NCBI RefSeq assembly: GCF_000342005.1
Contig: NZ_AOHO01000081.1
Span: 1 to 47,073, forward strand
Length of the DNA stretch: 47,073 nt
Direction: 5' to 3'
Origin: Amycolatopsis decaplanina DSM 44594
GTDB lineage: Bacteria > Actinomycetota > Actinomycetes > Mycobacteriales > Pseudonocardiaceae
This document shows positions 27,592 through 35,950 of this stretch, one piece after another (the stretch's first letter is position 1; each line of letters starts with the position of its first letter). The position numbers and the translations under genes were made by a program. The notes under the pieces were generated by a model. The model was not told where the DNA came from. It saw only the letters and a list, made by a program, of their open reading frames with translations, and did not search any database.

Positions 27592-29334
27592 ATGTCGGCT
27601 CATGACCGGCTGGGCGGAAGCGACGAACGGATCGCCGGCGCGCTTTCCCAGCTGCGGGTTCGTGAGGTGTTGCGGGACCTCCAGGACCGCATCGAGCGGC
27701 TCATCGGTACGCGCGACAAGATGGACGGCCTGCTCGAAGCGGTGCTCGCCATCGCGTCGGGGCTGGAGCTGGACACGACGCTGCGCCGGATCGTGCAGGC
27801 GGCGATCGATCTCGGCGAAGCCACGTATGGCGCCCTCGGGGTGATCGCGGACGACGGTTCGCTCGCCGAGTTCGTCTATCTCGGCATCGACGGCGAGACG
27901 AAAGAACAGATAGGGCATCTTCCGAGAGGTCACGGGCTGCTGGGTCTCGTCATCGACGAGGCGAAACCGGTGCGACTGGCCGACATCTCGCGGCATCCCG
28001 CGTCGGTCGGGTTCCCGCCGTGCCATCCGCCGATGCGCTCGTTCCTCGGGGTGCCGATCCGGGTGCGCGACGAGGTGTTCGGAAATCTCTACCTCACCGA
28101 AAAACGCGGGGAGAGTTTCACCGACGACGACGAGGTGGTCGTCCAGGCACTCGCCGCCGCGGCCGGTATCGCCATCGAGAACGCGCATCTCTACGAGCAG
28201 GCGCGGATCCGCCAGCAGTGGCAGGCCGCCACCAGTGAGGTGACCACGGAGCTGCTGGGCGGCACCGACCCGGTCGACGCGCTCAACCTGATCGCCGGCC
28301 GGGCGCTGGAACTGACCGGGTCCGACCTCACTTTGCTGGCACTGCCCGGTTCCGGCAGGCTCGACGTCAGCGCGGACGAGGAGGACGAGGCCGACGAACT
28401 CGCCGTCGCCGTCTGCGCGGGCGCGCGGGCGGCGGAACTGACCGGTGCGCGGATCAGCGTCGCCGCGTCGTTGCCGGGGGCGGTCTACCGTGACCGGACC
28501 CCGCGCAGCGTTCCGGAACTGGTACTCGGTCCAGAGGGGGAGATCGGCCTCGGCCCGACGCTCGTGGTGCCACTCCGGGCACGGGAACGCACGTCCGGAG
28601 TGCTGATGGCGGCGCGGAACCCGGGTGCGGTCCCGTTCGAGCTCGCCCAGCTGCCGGTGGTGGCCTCGTTCGCGGACCAGGCCGCGCTCGCGCTCCAGCT
28701 GGCCGCGCGGCAGCGCACGGCCAGGGAACTAGACGTGCTCGCCGACCGGGACCGGATCGCCAGGGATCTGCACGACCACGTGATCCAGCGGCTGTTCGCG
28801 GTCGGTCTCGCCATGCAGAGCACACACCGCCGGGCGAACTCACCGGAACTGCGGCGGCGGATCGGCGCCAGCATCGACCAGATGCACGAGATCGTGCACG
28901 AGATCCGCACGGCCATCTTCGATCTCCACGGCGGCGAGGCGGGCCAGCAGGGCGTACGGCTGCGGCACCGCCTCCACGACTCGATCACCGAACTCACCGA
29001 CGACACCCCCATCCAGCCGACGGTCAGCCTGTCCGGACCGTTGGACTCGATTCCCCTCCCGTTCGCCGAACACGCCGAGGCGGTGGTGCGGGAGGCGGTC
29101 GGCAACGTGGTCCGGCACGCGCGGGCGAGCGGGGTTTCGGTGAGCGTCGCCGTGAAGGACGATGTCCTGCGGATCGTGGTCACCGACGACGGCACCGGGA
29201 TCGGCGACGAGTCCGGCGGCTGGGGCGGACTGCGGAATCTGCGTGATCGCGCGGAGAAGGCGGGCGGGACGTTCCGGGCTGAGACGATGGAAGAGGGCGG
29301 AACCAGGGTCGACTGGTCCGCCCCCTTGCGCTGA
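27592..29334 (+). CDS. DosT/DosS-type haem GAF sensor histidine kinase
   Basis: A 580-residue soluble kinase: GAF-A (about 55-205), GAF-B (about 222-375), HisKA_3 with phospho-His394 in RIARDLHDHVIQRLF, and HATPase_c (EAVVREAVGNVVRHARA, VVTDDGTGIG, GLRNLRDRAEKAGG). Compared with recalled mycobacterial sequences, the proximal haem ligand is conserved as His145 (FPPCHPPMRSFLGVP) and the distal Tyr as Tyr167 (FGNLYLT). Residue 83 is Gly, as in DosT (Gly85), not Glu as in DosS (Glu87). This predicts a true gas sensor that binds O2, NO or CO. ATG 27592 has GGAGG 9 bases upstream. Ends 7 bp from the converging DUF1876 gene. Confidence 0.9.
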   Translation: MSAHDRLGGSDERIAGALSQLRVREVLRDLQDRIERLIGTRDKMDGLLEAVLAIASGLELDTTLRRIVQAAIDLGEATYGALGVIADDGSLAEFVYLGIDGETKEQIGHLPRGHGLLGLVIDEAKPVRLADISRHPASVGFPPCHPPMRSFLGVPIRVRDEVFGNLYLTEKRGESFTDDDEVVVQALAAAAGIAIENAHLYEQARIRQQWQAATSEVTTELLGGTDPVDALNLIAGRALELTGSDLTLLALPGSGRLDVSADEEDEADELAVAVCAGARAAELTGARISVAASLPGAVYRDRTPRSVPELVLGPEGEIGLGPTLVVPLRARERTSGVLMAARNPGAVPFELAQLPVVASFADQAALALQLAARQRTARELDVLADRDRIARDLHDHVIQRLFAVGLAMQSTHRRANSPELRRRIGASIDQMHEIVHEIRTAIFDLHGGEAGQQGVRLRHRLHDSITELTDDTPIQPTVSLSGPLDSIPLPFAEHAEAVVREAVGNVVRHARASGVSVSVAVKDDVLRIVVTDDGTGIGDESGGWGGLRNLRDRAEKAGGTFRAETMEEGGTRVDWSAPLR

Positions 29335-29341
29335 CCGGTGT

Positions 29342-29617
29342 TCAGTTCGCCGACTGCGCGGCGAAGATCCCGTCGACTTCGATCGAGCGGGCGACGTCGG
29401 AGGCGACGGTCTCCAGCAGTTCCGCGGTGAGATCCGAAAGCGCCCGCGTCACCGCGAGATAGGCACCGATCTGGGAGGTCGAACCGTTTCTCAGCCCGGC
29501 CTCCGCGATCCCGACACCGACGAACTCACCACCGTCCTCGAGACGGAGCAACGCCTCCGCCCGCACCCGGTACGACTCGTGCTGCAGCGACACGTCGATC
29601 GTCCATTTGTCCGTCAT
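29342..29617 (-). CDS. DUF1876 (Rv1738/Rv2632c-like) dsRBD-fold protein
   Basis: A 91-residue protein (MTDKWTIDVSLQHESYRVRAEALLRLEDGGEFVGVGIAEAGLRNGSTSQIGAYLAVTRALSDLTAELLETVASDV). Pattern and length fit DUF1876; Rv1738 is among the most strongly DosR-induced genes and has a fold like ribosome hibernation factors. The ATG at 29617 is preferred over the longer frame, with CGGAG upstream. A DosR-box-like sequence lies 52-64 bases upstream. Placement beside the DosT-type kinase supports membership of the same regulon. Confidence 0.85.
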   Translation of the reverse strand: MTDKWTIDVSLQHESYRVRAEALLRLEDGGEFVGVGIAEAGLRNGSTSQIGAYLAVTRALSDLTAELLETVASDVARSIEVDGIFAAQSAN

Positions 29618-29668
29618 CGTCGGCTCCGTTCCGGTCCTCGAGACTCTCATCGCGACCGCTCGTGGCAC

Positions 29669-29681
29669 AGGGTCCTAAGTC
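29669..29681 (-). promoter_or_regulatory. Candidate DosR box
   Basis: On the minus strand this reads GACTTAGGACCCT, fitting the mycobacterial DosR consensus part GACTTNNGNCCCT at every fixed position. It is oriented toward the DUF1876 gene, 52 bases from its ATG. The outer GGG half is replaced by GAT, so the site is imperfect. Confidence 0.5.
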
Positions 29682-29796
29682 ATCGCTGCCGGGGGGGAAA
29701 TCGGGGCGAAGTTCCTCGGAAGTCGTGACCGGCGGCCGTTGCGGTCGCCGGATACCCCGGCCCAAGGTGGACCAATCACTTTCCTCGGAGCCCGTG

Positions 29797-30597
29797 ATGA
29801 ATATCCCGTTAGCGACCCATGCCGGCCAGGCGGTGGCGGCCGCCATGCCCGCGCCGACCGGTGCCCGCCGCGGTCCTGACCGCTTGCCGGCACCCACGTT
29901 TCCGATCGGCGCAGGCGTCCAAGCGGATCCTGGTCCTGCCCTCCGACCGGGCCTCCTGGCAGGACCGGAAGGTGAGCTGGGCGTGGGCACCGAGCGCCGC
30001 CAACGGGCTGGCGGACCTGGCGGACCTGGCGGCCGCGTGGAGCAACCCGAGCGACGCGAAGCTCGCCGAACGAGGTGGCGAGAAGTACCTGCTGACGTCG
30101 GCGTCGGGTGGATTCGCGGCCGTCGTGCCGTATCCGGCGGGCGACCGGGCGTACTGGGCGGCGAATGTCGGCGGACGCGCCAACCCGCACAGCATCGAAC
30201 TGCTGCCGGACGGGAACGTCGCGGTGGCGGCCAGCACCGGTGGCTGGGTGCGGATCTACACCGCTTCACAGGGGCAGTGCCGGCCAAGGGCGGGCACGAC
30301 CTCCAGCCGGTTCCGCACCGGTCGGATCTGCTGTGGGTGACCACGGAAGCGGGGGTCTACCAGTTCGCGAAGACGAGTGGCGGGTTCAGCCGGCGCTACG
30401 CGGGCGCGCGAGAAATCGACCGGCCGCATGTGAAGAGTGTGTCGACGAACCCTCGGACCGGGCAGATCCTGACGGCCTCGGTGCAGGACGGTCATCTGTG
30501 CACGTGGTGCACCGACACCGTCCGGCTGGCCTTTCCACGCGCCGAGCTGGCGCTGCACGGCGCGTGGATCTACAAGGCCCGCTGGTGGATCGGTTGA
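29797..30597 (+). pseudogene. Decayed DUF6528-type beta-propeller gene
   Basis: One frame reads ASKRILVLPSDRASWQDRKVSWAWAPSAANGLADL...KYLLTSASGGFAAVVPYP...ANPHSIELLPDGNVAVAASTGGWVRIYTASQG and then loses sense near 30275. A second frame continues KGGHDLQPVPHRSDLLWVTTEAGVYQFAKTSGGFSRRYAGA...HLCTWCTDTVRL...GAWIYKARWWIG and stops at 30597. Between these blocks intact family members have roughly 60-70 residues (GVHWD region) that are missing here. The N-terminus is also scrambled. So the gene has an internal deletion with a frame change. Family named from memory. Confidence 0.72.
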
Positions 30598-30613
30598 GCT
30601 GAACTTCCATGCC

Positions 30614-30649
30614 GGTACCGGCCGTTCGGGGGGCTGTCCGGCCGGTACC
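30614..30649. terminator. Hairpin between two gene remnants
   Basis: Perfect 10-bp stem GGTACCGGCC / GGCCGGTACC with a 16-base loop, just after the stop of the DUF6528 remnant. It could terminate either strand. Confidence 0.5.
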
Positions 30650-30765
30650 GACACACCAGAGAAGAGGGGCCCTTGCCGCGAGTATGACGCCTGGCGGCGC
30701 CTTTCACCTGACTGAGTGAATCAAGCCTTTCGGCGGGCGCCGGTGACCCATCCGGGGTATATGCC

Positions 30766-30980
30766 TCACCCGAGGAAGGTCGGCAGTTGGTCGATGACCG
30801 TCCGCGGCTACTCCTCGGCGACGTAGTGCAGCCGGACCCCGTTGACCTGGGCGTACTCGCTGCGGAAACCACCGGGCAGGAACCGGGCGAGTTCCGCGTC
30901 GCCGGGAGCGCCGGCCTGGGTCGCCTCGGCGATGCCACCCGAGGCCACCAGCGCGGCCGCGGCACCCGCGCCGATTCCAG
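30766..30980 (-). pseudogene. Decayed alpha/beta hydrolase (core deleted)
   Basis: The minus strand reads a signal-like ...GAGAAAALVASGGIAEA, then GDAELARFLPGGFRSEYAQVNGVRLHYVAEE and an in-frame stop (30808-30810). It continues in the same frame as PRTVIDQLPTFLG and a second stop (30766-30768). The GFRSEYAxVNGVRLHYV block is the typical N-terminal strand of epoxide-hydrolase-like proteins, and IDQLPTFLG resembles their C-terminus. The catalytic core is gone, and the start is cut by the palindrome at 30981. It has both ends with no middle, like the remnants at 4561 and 29797. Confidence 0.6.
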
Positions 30981-31032
30981 GGACTCGTGAGTGGCTAGGA
31001 CGGTTCTAACCGTCATTACCACTCACGAGTCC
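30981..31032. repeat. Intergenic palindrome, copy 4
   Basis: 52 bp with perfect 14-bp outer arms GGACTCGTGAGTGG / CCACTCACGAGTCC and an inner GACGGTT-CT-AACCGTC dyad. It abuts the truncated hydrolase remnant. A CTGCTGC-gga-GCAGCAG hairpin at 31035-31051 follows and may terminate the LuxR gene. Confidence 0.85.
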
Positions 31033-31095
31033 CGACCTGCTGCGGAGCAGCAGAAGGGCAACGGCCTGCTGAGCGACAGCCGTCGCCGTCCTGAG

Positions 31096-31911
31096 TCAGG
31101 GAAGCAGGCCGGCTCGACGGGCGTGCGTGACGGCCTGCAACCGGGAGTTCGCGTCGAGCTTCCGCATCGCCTCCCGCAGGTAGCTCTTGACCGTCTCCGC
31201 GGTCAGGCCCAGCCGGTGCGCGATCTCGGCGTTCGTCAGGCCGAGCGCGACGAGCGCGACGGTGTCCAGTTCCCTCGGTGCCAGGCGTACCAGCGGAGAA
31301 GCCGCAACGGTGAGGTTCTCGCACACCGCGTCGAGCCGGTCACGGAGAACGCTGTCGTCGATCTGGCCGGAGAGTGCCCGTAGCTCTCCGTAGACCTCGC
31401 GCAGCCGTTCGCGCGGCGCGGCGTCCTCGCGGTGCTCGGCCAGCGGCCCCGCCTCGGCCAGCCGCTTCTCGATCTCGTCCTCGACGGCCAAGGTCTGTTC
31501 GAGATCGCGCGCGGCGTGCAGGGCGGCGGTGATCGTCCGGTCGGAGAGGACGGCCTCGTCGCGCAGACCACCGTAGAGCACTGCGCGGACACGGCGGCGC
31601 ACGACGACGGGGATCGCGAGCACCGAGTGGATGCCCTCGTCGCGGACCGGCTCGTCGTAGTCGTGACTGATCGTGGTGGCGCTGTGGTAGTCGTTGGCGA
31701 CCACCGGCCGGGTCAACGCGAGTGCCTTGCCGCCGAGGCCGCAGCCCGCGCGGACGGACAGGCCGTTGAGAGCGGTGCCCCGGTTGCCGAGGAACGCGGT
31801 CAGCCGCATCCGTGGTGAGGCACCGGCGATCCCGGCGAAGCCGACGGGCAGGCCGGTGTCCCGGCGCAGGTCCGAGACCGCGCCGAGGAGCTGGGCGTCG
31901 TCGACCGGCAT
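31096..31911 (-). CDS. GAF-LuxR transcriptional regulator
   Basis: A 271-residue regulator. An N-terminal GAF-like domain spans about 10-145 (LRRDTGLPVGFAGIAG...ALTRPVVANDYHSATTISHDYDEPVRDEGIHSVLAIPVVVRRRVRAVLYGG). A helical linker follows, then the LuxR HTH at about 205-265 (LAPRELDTVALVALGLTNAEIAHRLGLTAETVKSYLREAMRKLDANSRLQAVTHAR). ATG 31911 follows GAGGAGGG. It is divergent from an acyl-CoA synthetase, so it probably activates that gene in response to a small aromatic or acyl compound (inference). The long frame reaching 33624 is an artefact of antisense openness. Confidence 0.85.
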   Translation of the reverse strand: MPVDDAQLLGAVSDLRRDTGLPVGFAGIAGASPRMRLTAFLGNRGTALNGLSVRAGCGLGGKALALTRPVVANDYHSATTISHDYDEPVRDEGIHSVLAIPVVVRRRVRAVLYGGLRDEAVLSDRTITAALHAARDLEQTLAVEDEIEKRLAEAGPLAEHREDAAPRERLREVYGELRALSGQIDDSVLRDRLDAVCENLTVAASPLVRLAPRELDTVALVALGLTNAEIAHRLGLTAETVKSYLREAMRKLDANSRLQAVTHARRAGLLP

Positions 31912-31932
31912 CGGCTCACCCTCCTCGGTGAT

Positions 31933-31948
31933 CCCCCTCGATCGGGGG
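31933..31948. promoter_or_regulatory. Inverted repeat in the LuxR/acyl-CoA synthetase promoter region
   Basis: CCCCC-TCGATC-GGGGG in the 108-bp divergent gap, next to the regulator's ribosome site. A possible binding site for the GAF-LuxR protein, by position only. Confidence 0.35.
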
Positions 31949-32019
31949 TGGTGGACGGATCGGGCCCGCCCGCACGATTTCCGGAACTGTACGCCTTCGC
32001 CAACGTCCCGGGAGAAACG

Positions 32020-33669
32020 ATGACCGAAGCTCACGTCCGGCGGTTGCTCGAGGTCTACGACGACGAGCGGGCCGGTGCGGCGACGCTGTTGTGCGACCGG
32101 CATCGGGCGGAGGCGGTCGCGTTCACCGTGGTCGAAGCGGATCTGACCAGCCACGATCTCACCTACGGCGAACTGCGGGAGCGGTCGGAGCGGTTCGCCG
32201 GGGCGCTGCTCGGCCTCGGTGTCGGGCCCGGGGACCGGGTCGCGACCCTGATGGGCAAGTCGGCGGAACTGGTCGTGGCGCTGCTCGCGATCTGGCGGCT
32301 GGGCGCGGTGCACGTCCCGCTGTTCACCGCGTTCGCGCCGCCCGCCATCGCGCTGCGTATCACCGGGAACGGCACGAAGGTCGTCATCGCCGACGCCGGT
32401 CAGCGTTCGAAACTGGCGCCGTCCGAGGATCTGCCCGCCGACCCCTCGCGGCGGATCGTGGTCGTCGGCGACGGTGACCCGGGCGATCTGTCGTTCCGGG
32501 AGATGCTGGCGGACGCCGCGCCGTTGCCGGGAGCCGCGGTGACCGGTGGCTCCGGGGTCCTGGTCGAGCTGTTCACCTCCGGGACCACGGGAACGCCCAA
32601 AGCCGTCCCGATTCCCCTGCGCGCGCTCGCGGGTTTCCAGGCGTATCAAGACTTCGCGCTCGACGTCCGCGCCGACGACGTCTTCTGGAACGCCGCCGAC
32701 CCCGGCTGGGCCTACGGTCTGTACTACGCGATCATGACGCCGATGGCGACCGGCAGGCGGAGCCTGTTGCTGCACGCGGGTTTCTCCGCCGAACTGACGT
32801 GGGCGGTGCTGGAGCGGTTCGGCGTCACCAACTTCGCCGCCGCGCCCACGGTGTACCGCGCGCTCCGGAACTCGGCCGCCCCGGTGCCGGAAGGCCTTCG
32901 TCTGCGGCACTGTTCGTCGGCGGGTGAACCGCTGACCCCGGACGTCCTGGAGTGGGCGTCGTCGAAGCTCGGCGTCGGCGTTTACGACCACTATGGACAG
33001 ACGGAACTCGGCATGGTCGTGGGCAACGCATGGCATCCGGACCTCCGTTCGGAGGTCAAACCCGGCTCGATGGGACGCGTCCTGCCAGGCTTCGCCGTCG
33101 AGGTCCTCCGCGAAGACGCCGACGTGCCGGCCGGGCCTGGAGAACGCGGACGCGTCGCCGTGGACCTCCCGGCGAGTCCGTTGGTGTGGTTCCGGGGCTA
33201 CCGCGACGCTCCCGAGCGCACCGCCGCGCGCTTCAGTCCCGACGGCCGTTGGTACTACACCGGCGACGTGGCCGCCAAGGACGAGTCCGGTTACCTGACC
33301 TTCGCCTCGCGGGACGACGACGTCATCCTGATGGCGGGTTACCGTATCGGCCCGTTCGACGTGGAAAGCGTTCTGCAGCAGCATTCCGCGGTGGCCGAAT
33401 GTGCCGTCGTCGGTGTCCCGGACGCGCTGCGCGGCGAGGTGGTCGTGGCGTACGTGGTGACGCGGGACGGTGTCTCCGCCGACGCCGCGCTGGTGTCCGA
33501 GTTGCAGCAGTCGGTCAAGACGCGGTTCGCCGCTCACGCGTATCCGCGGGAGGTGTGCTTCGTGGCGGAGTTGCCCAAGACGCCCAGCGGGAAGATCCAG
33601 CGGTTTCTCTTGCGGGAGCGGCATGCTACTGATCGATCGGCCAGGTCTCGTCCTTCAGTAATCGCTTGA
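32020..33669 (+). CDS. Acyl-CoA synthetase (ANL superfamily, medium-chain/ACSM-like)
   Basis: A 549-residue adenylate-forming enzyme. Motifs: ELFTSGTTGTPKAVPIP (P-loop), AADPGWAYGLYYAIMTPM, VYDHYGQTELG (A5), YYTGDVAAKDESGYLTFASRDDDVI (A7-A8), and TPSGKIQRF with the catalytic Lys. The DPGWAYGLYY motif is seen in medium-chain and acetyl/benzoyl-type synthetases. ATG 32020 has GGGAGAAACG; a GTG at 31948 would add 24 residues. It is divergent from the GAF-LuxR regulator. The 3' end overlaps the converging ligase fusion by 44 bp. Confidence 0.86.
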   Translation: MTEAHVRRLLEVYDDERAGAATLLCDRHRAEAVAFTVVEADLTSHDLTYGELRERSERFAGALLGLGVGPGDRVATLMGKSAELVVALLAIWRLGAVHVPLFTAFAPPAIALRITGNGTKVVIADAGQRSKLAPSEDLPADPSRRIVVVGDGDPGDLSFREMLADAAPLPGAAVTGGSGVLVELFTSGTTGTPKAVPIPLRALAGFQAYQDFALDVRADDVFWNAADPGWAYGLYYAIMTPMATGRRSLLLHAGFSAELTWAVLERFGVTNFAAAPTVYRALRNSAAPVPEGLRLRHCSSAGEPLTPDVLEWASSKLGVGVYDHYGQTELGMVVGNAWHPDLRSEVKPGSMGRVLPGFAVEVLREDADVPAGPGERGRVAVDLPASPLVWFRGYRDAPERTAARFSPDGRWYYTGDVAAKDESGYLTFASRDDDVILMAGYRIGPFDVESVLQQHSAVAECAVVGVPDALRGEVVVAYVVTRDGVSADAALVSELQQSVKTRFAAHAYPREVCFVAELPKTPSGKIQRFLLRERHATDRSARSRPSVIA

Positions 33670-35695
33670 GCACTTTCCCGGTCGCGTTCCGGGGCAACTC
33701 CTCGACGAAGTACACGTCCCGCGGAACCGCGAACCGGGCCAGCCGATGATGGATGTAGGCGCGGACGTCGTCCGCGCTCATCCGGGCGCCGCGTTTCGGG
33801 ACGATGTACGCCGCGAACCGTTGCCCGAACTCGCGATCCGGCACTCCGATCACGGCGGCTTCGTGGACGCCGGGCAGGGCGACGATGGCCTCCTCGACCG
33901 GGCGAGGGGACACGTTCTCCCCACCGGACACGATCATCTCGTCCGCCCGGCCGGTGACGAAGAGGCGTCCGGCGGCGTCCTGGTAGCCGACGTCGCCGGT
34001 CGCCATGAGGTTTTCCGCGCGGGGCACGCCGGCGCCGTCGGTGTAGCCCTCGAACAGCATGTCGTTGCCGACGAAGATCTGCCCCTCCCAGCCCGGCGGG
34101 ACACGGTTGTGGTCGTCGTCGAGGATGGCGACGCGGGTGCCGGGCGGGCAGCGGCCGGCGGTGGTCGGCGCGGCGCGCAAGTCCTCGGGCGTGGCGATAC
34201 TGGCCCACGAAACCTCTGTCGAGCCGTAGAAGTTGTAGAGCACGTCGCCGAAGGTGTCCATGAACTCGGTGACGATCGCCCCCGGCAGCGCGGATCCGCT
34301 GCTGGCGACGATCCGCAGCGAAGAGAGGTCGTAGCGGGTGCGGATCCGCTCGGGCAGGTCGAGGATGCGCTGCAACATGATGGGGACGGCGAACAGCACA
34401 CCACAGCGATGTTCGGCGATGGTTCTCAGTATCTCTTCGGCGTCGAACCGGCGGATCAGCGACAACGAAGCGCGTACGGCCATGCCGATCTGCATCCCGG
34501 CGAGCCCCCAGCTGTGGAACAGCGGCGCGGCCACCACGAAGCGGTCGCCGGAGTGGAGCGGGATCCGGTCGAGCATGGCGGCCGATGTCGACAGTCCCTT
34601 AGGAGTCGGGCGTCGCGCGCCTTTCGGAGTTCCCGTCGTGCCCGATGTGAGGACGACGAGCCTGCCGATCCGGTCCACCGGTTTCAGTTTGGTGGCGGGA
34701 ACCCCGGCGATCAGCTGATCGATCGTCGGGTAACCGTTCTCGGTTTCCGGCCAGGTGGACAGCCGCAGGAAATCGCCGGGGATGTCGGCGATGATCCGCG
34801 AGAACTCGTCGTCGGCGAGCACCGCGACCGGTTTGTGCAGGCCGATCACGTCCGCGACCGCGCCGGCGGAAAGCCCGGTGTTCAGCAGGATCGCGTCCGC
34901 GCCGAGTTTGCTGCACGCGATCAGCGACTCGACCATCGTGGCGTGGTTGCGGCACAGCAAGGCGATCCGGTCACGGGCATGCACTCCGCGTGCCGCCAGC
35001 GCGTTCGCGAGCTGATTGCTGCGATCGGCCGTCTGTTTGAACGTCCGGACGTTGCGTTCGTCGTACAGCGCGACGTCATCGGGCACGCGGGCGGCGTTGG
35101 CGGTGTAGCCGCCCGCGACGGTGGCCCCCCATTGCGACAGCGAGGTGAGCTGCCGGGCGATCTTGTCCGGTCGCGCGGCCGCGAGCACCCCGGCCTTGAT
35201 CAGCGTGCTCGCCGTGTGCAGTGTGGTGGCCTTGGTGTGCGCCGGTTCCTCTTGGGGTGAGGCCGCCCGGCCCGAAAGGTGCAGGTCGATCCGCCGGGCC
35301 GCCGCGCGGACGGTGCGTTTGAAGGACGCGGCGGACACCAGAGGGGAGTGCGGCGCCGGAAGCATCAGCTGGGCGACGAGTTCCGTGCCGCCGCCGGGAG
35401 CTCGGCGCAGCTCGACCGAGACCCAGATGCTGTCGTCCTCGACGCCGCACCACATGACGTGCTCACCGGGCCGCCAGACACGTGCTTCGATGTCACCGGC
35501 GACGAGCGTGCCCGGCCGTGGTTCCAGCCGGACGAGGCATTTCGGTCCGCGCCCGCGTTCGGCGGGGCGCTGGAGCTCGCACCAGCTGATCTCCGCGACG
35601 AACCTCGAGTAGGACTCGGGATCGCCGATCACTTCCCAAACCTGGCCGGGGGAATGCCCGAGAATCGAGCTCGCCTGGACCACATCGTCTCGCAT
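33626..35695 (-). CDS. SRPBCC domain fused to an acyl-CoA synthetase (ANL ligase)
   Basis: A 689-residue two-domain protein. Residues 1-145 look like an SRPBCC/polyketide-cyclase START-type lipid-binding domain (ASSILGHSPGQVWEVIGDPESYSRFVAEISWCEL...EHVMWCGVEDDSIWVSVELRR...ASFKRTVRAAARRIDLHL). A linker (146-190) leads to a full FadD-type ligase: VVLTSGTTGTPKGARRP, NFYGSTEVSWASIA, ATGDVGYQDAAGRLFVTGRADEMI and NATGKVLKRLL. The frame runs unbroken from the ATG at 35695, which has GGTGAGGCG upstream. The N-terminal domain may bind the acyl substrate. Substrate is unknown. Confidence 0.85.
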   Translation of the reverse strand: MRDDVVQASSILGHSPGQVWEVIGDPESYSRFVAEISWCELQRPAERGRGPKCLVRLEPRPGTLVAGDIEARVWRPGEHVMWCGVEDDSIWVSVELRRAPGGGTELVAQLMLPAPHSPLVSAASFKRTVRAAARRIDLHLSGRAASPQEEPAHTKATTLHTASTLIKAGVLAAARPDKIARQLTSLSQWGATVAGGYTANAARVPDDVALYDERNVRTFKQTADRSNQLANALAARGVHARDRIALLCRNHATMVESLIACSKLGADAILLNTGLSAGAVADVIGLHKPVAVLADDEFSRIIADIPGDFLRLSTWPETENGYPTIDQLIAGVPATKLKPVDRIGRLVVLTSGTTGTPKGARRPTPKGLSTSAAMLDRIPLHSGDRFVVAAPLFHSWGLAGMQIGMAVRASLSLIRRFDAEEILRTIAEHRCGVLFAVPIMLQRILDLPERIRTRYDLSSLRIVASSGSALPGAIVTEFMDTFGDVLYNFYGSTEVSWASIATPEDLRAAPTTAGRCPPGTRVAILDDDHNRVPPGWEGQIFVGNDMLFEGYTDGAGVPRAENLMATGDVGYQDAAGRLFVTGRADEMIVSGGENVSPRPVEEAIVALPGVHEAAVIGVPDREFGQRFAAYIVPKRGARMSADDVRAYIHHRLARFAVPRDVYFVEELPRNATGKVLKRLLKDETWPIDQ

Positions 35696-35950
35696 GCGAT
35701 TCGCCTCACCACGCGCGTTCGGGTGTTGACCGGGCCGCTGCCGGCGCCTCCTCCGTCGTTCAAGTTCGGCGAACCTACCAGCAATCGGCGGAACGCAATA
35801 CTCCGAACGACCGCGGGTTCGTGTCCGCTCAAAGGAACCACCACGGAAAGGGTAAGCGCTCGGGCGGCGCGAAGCCGTCCGCCGACGGTGTCGATCGCGA
35901 CGTCCGATTCACGCCAGCCTTCCGCACGAGAGGCGGCGAAGCTGGCGAAC

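Noticed and set aside
31912..33624. Extension of the GAF-LuxR protein to 842 residues
   Set aside because: The added part is antisense to the acyl-CoA synthetase and lacks domain character; the ATG at 31911 has a good ribosome site.
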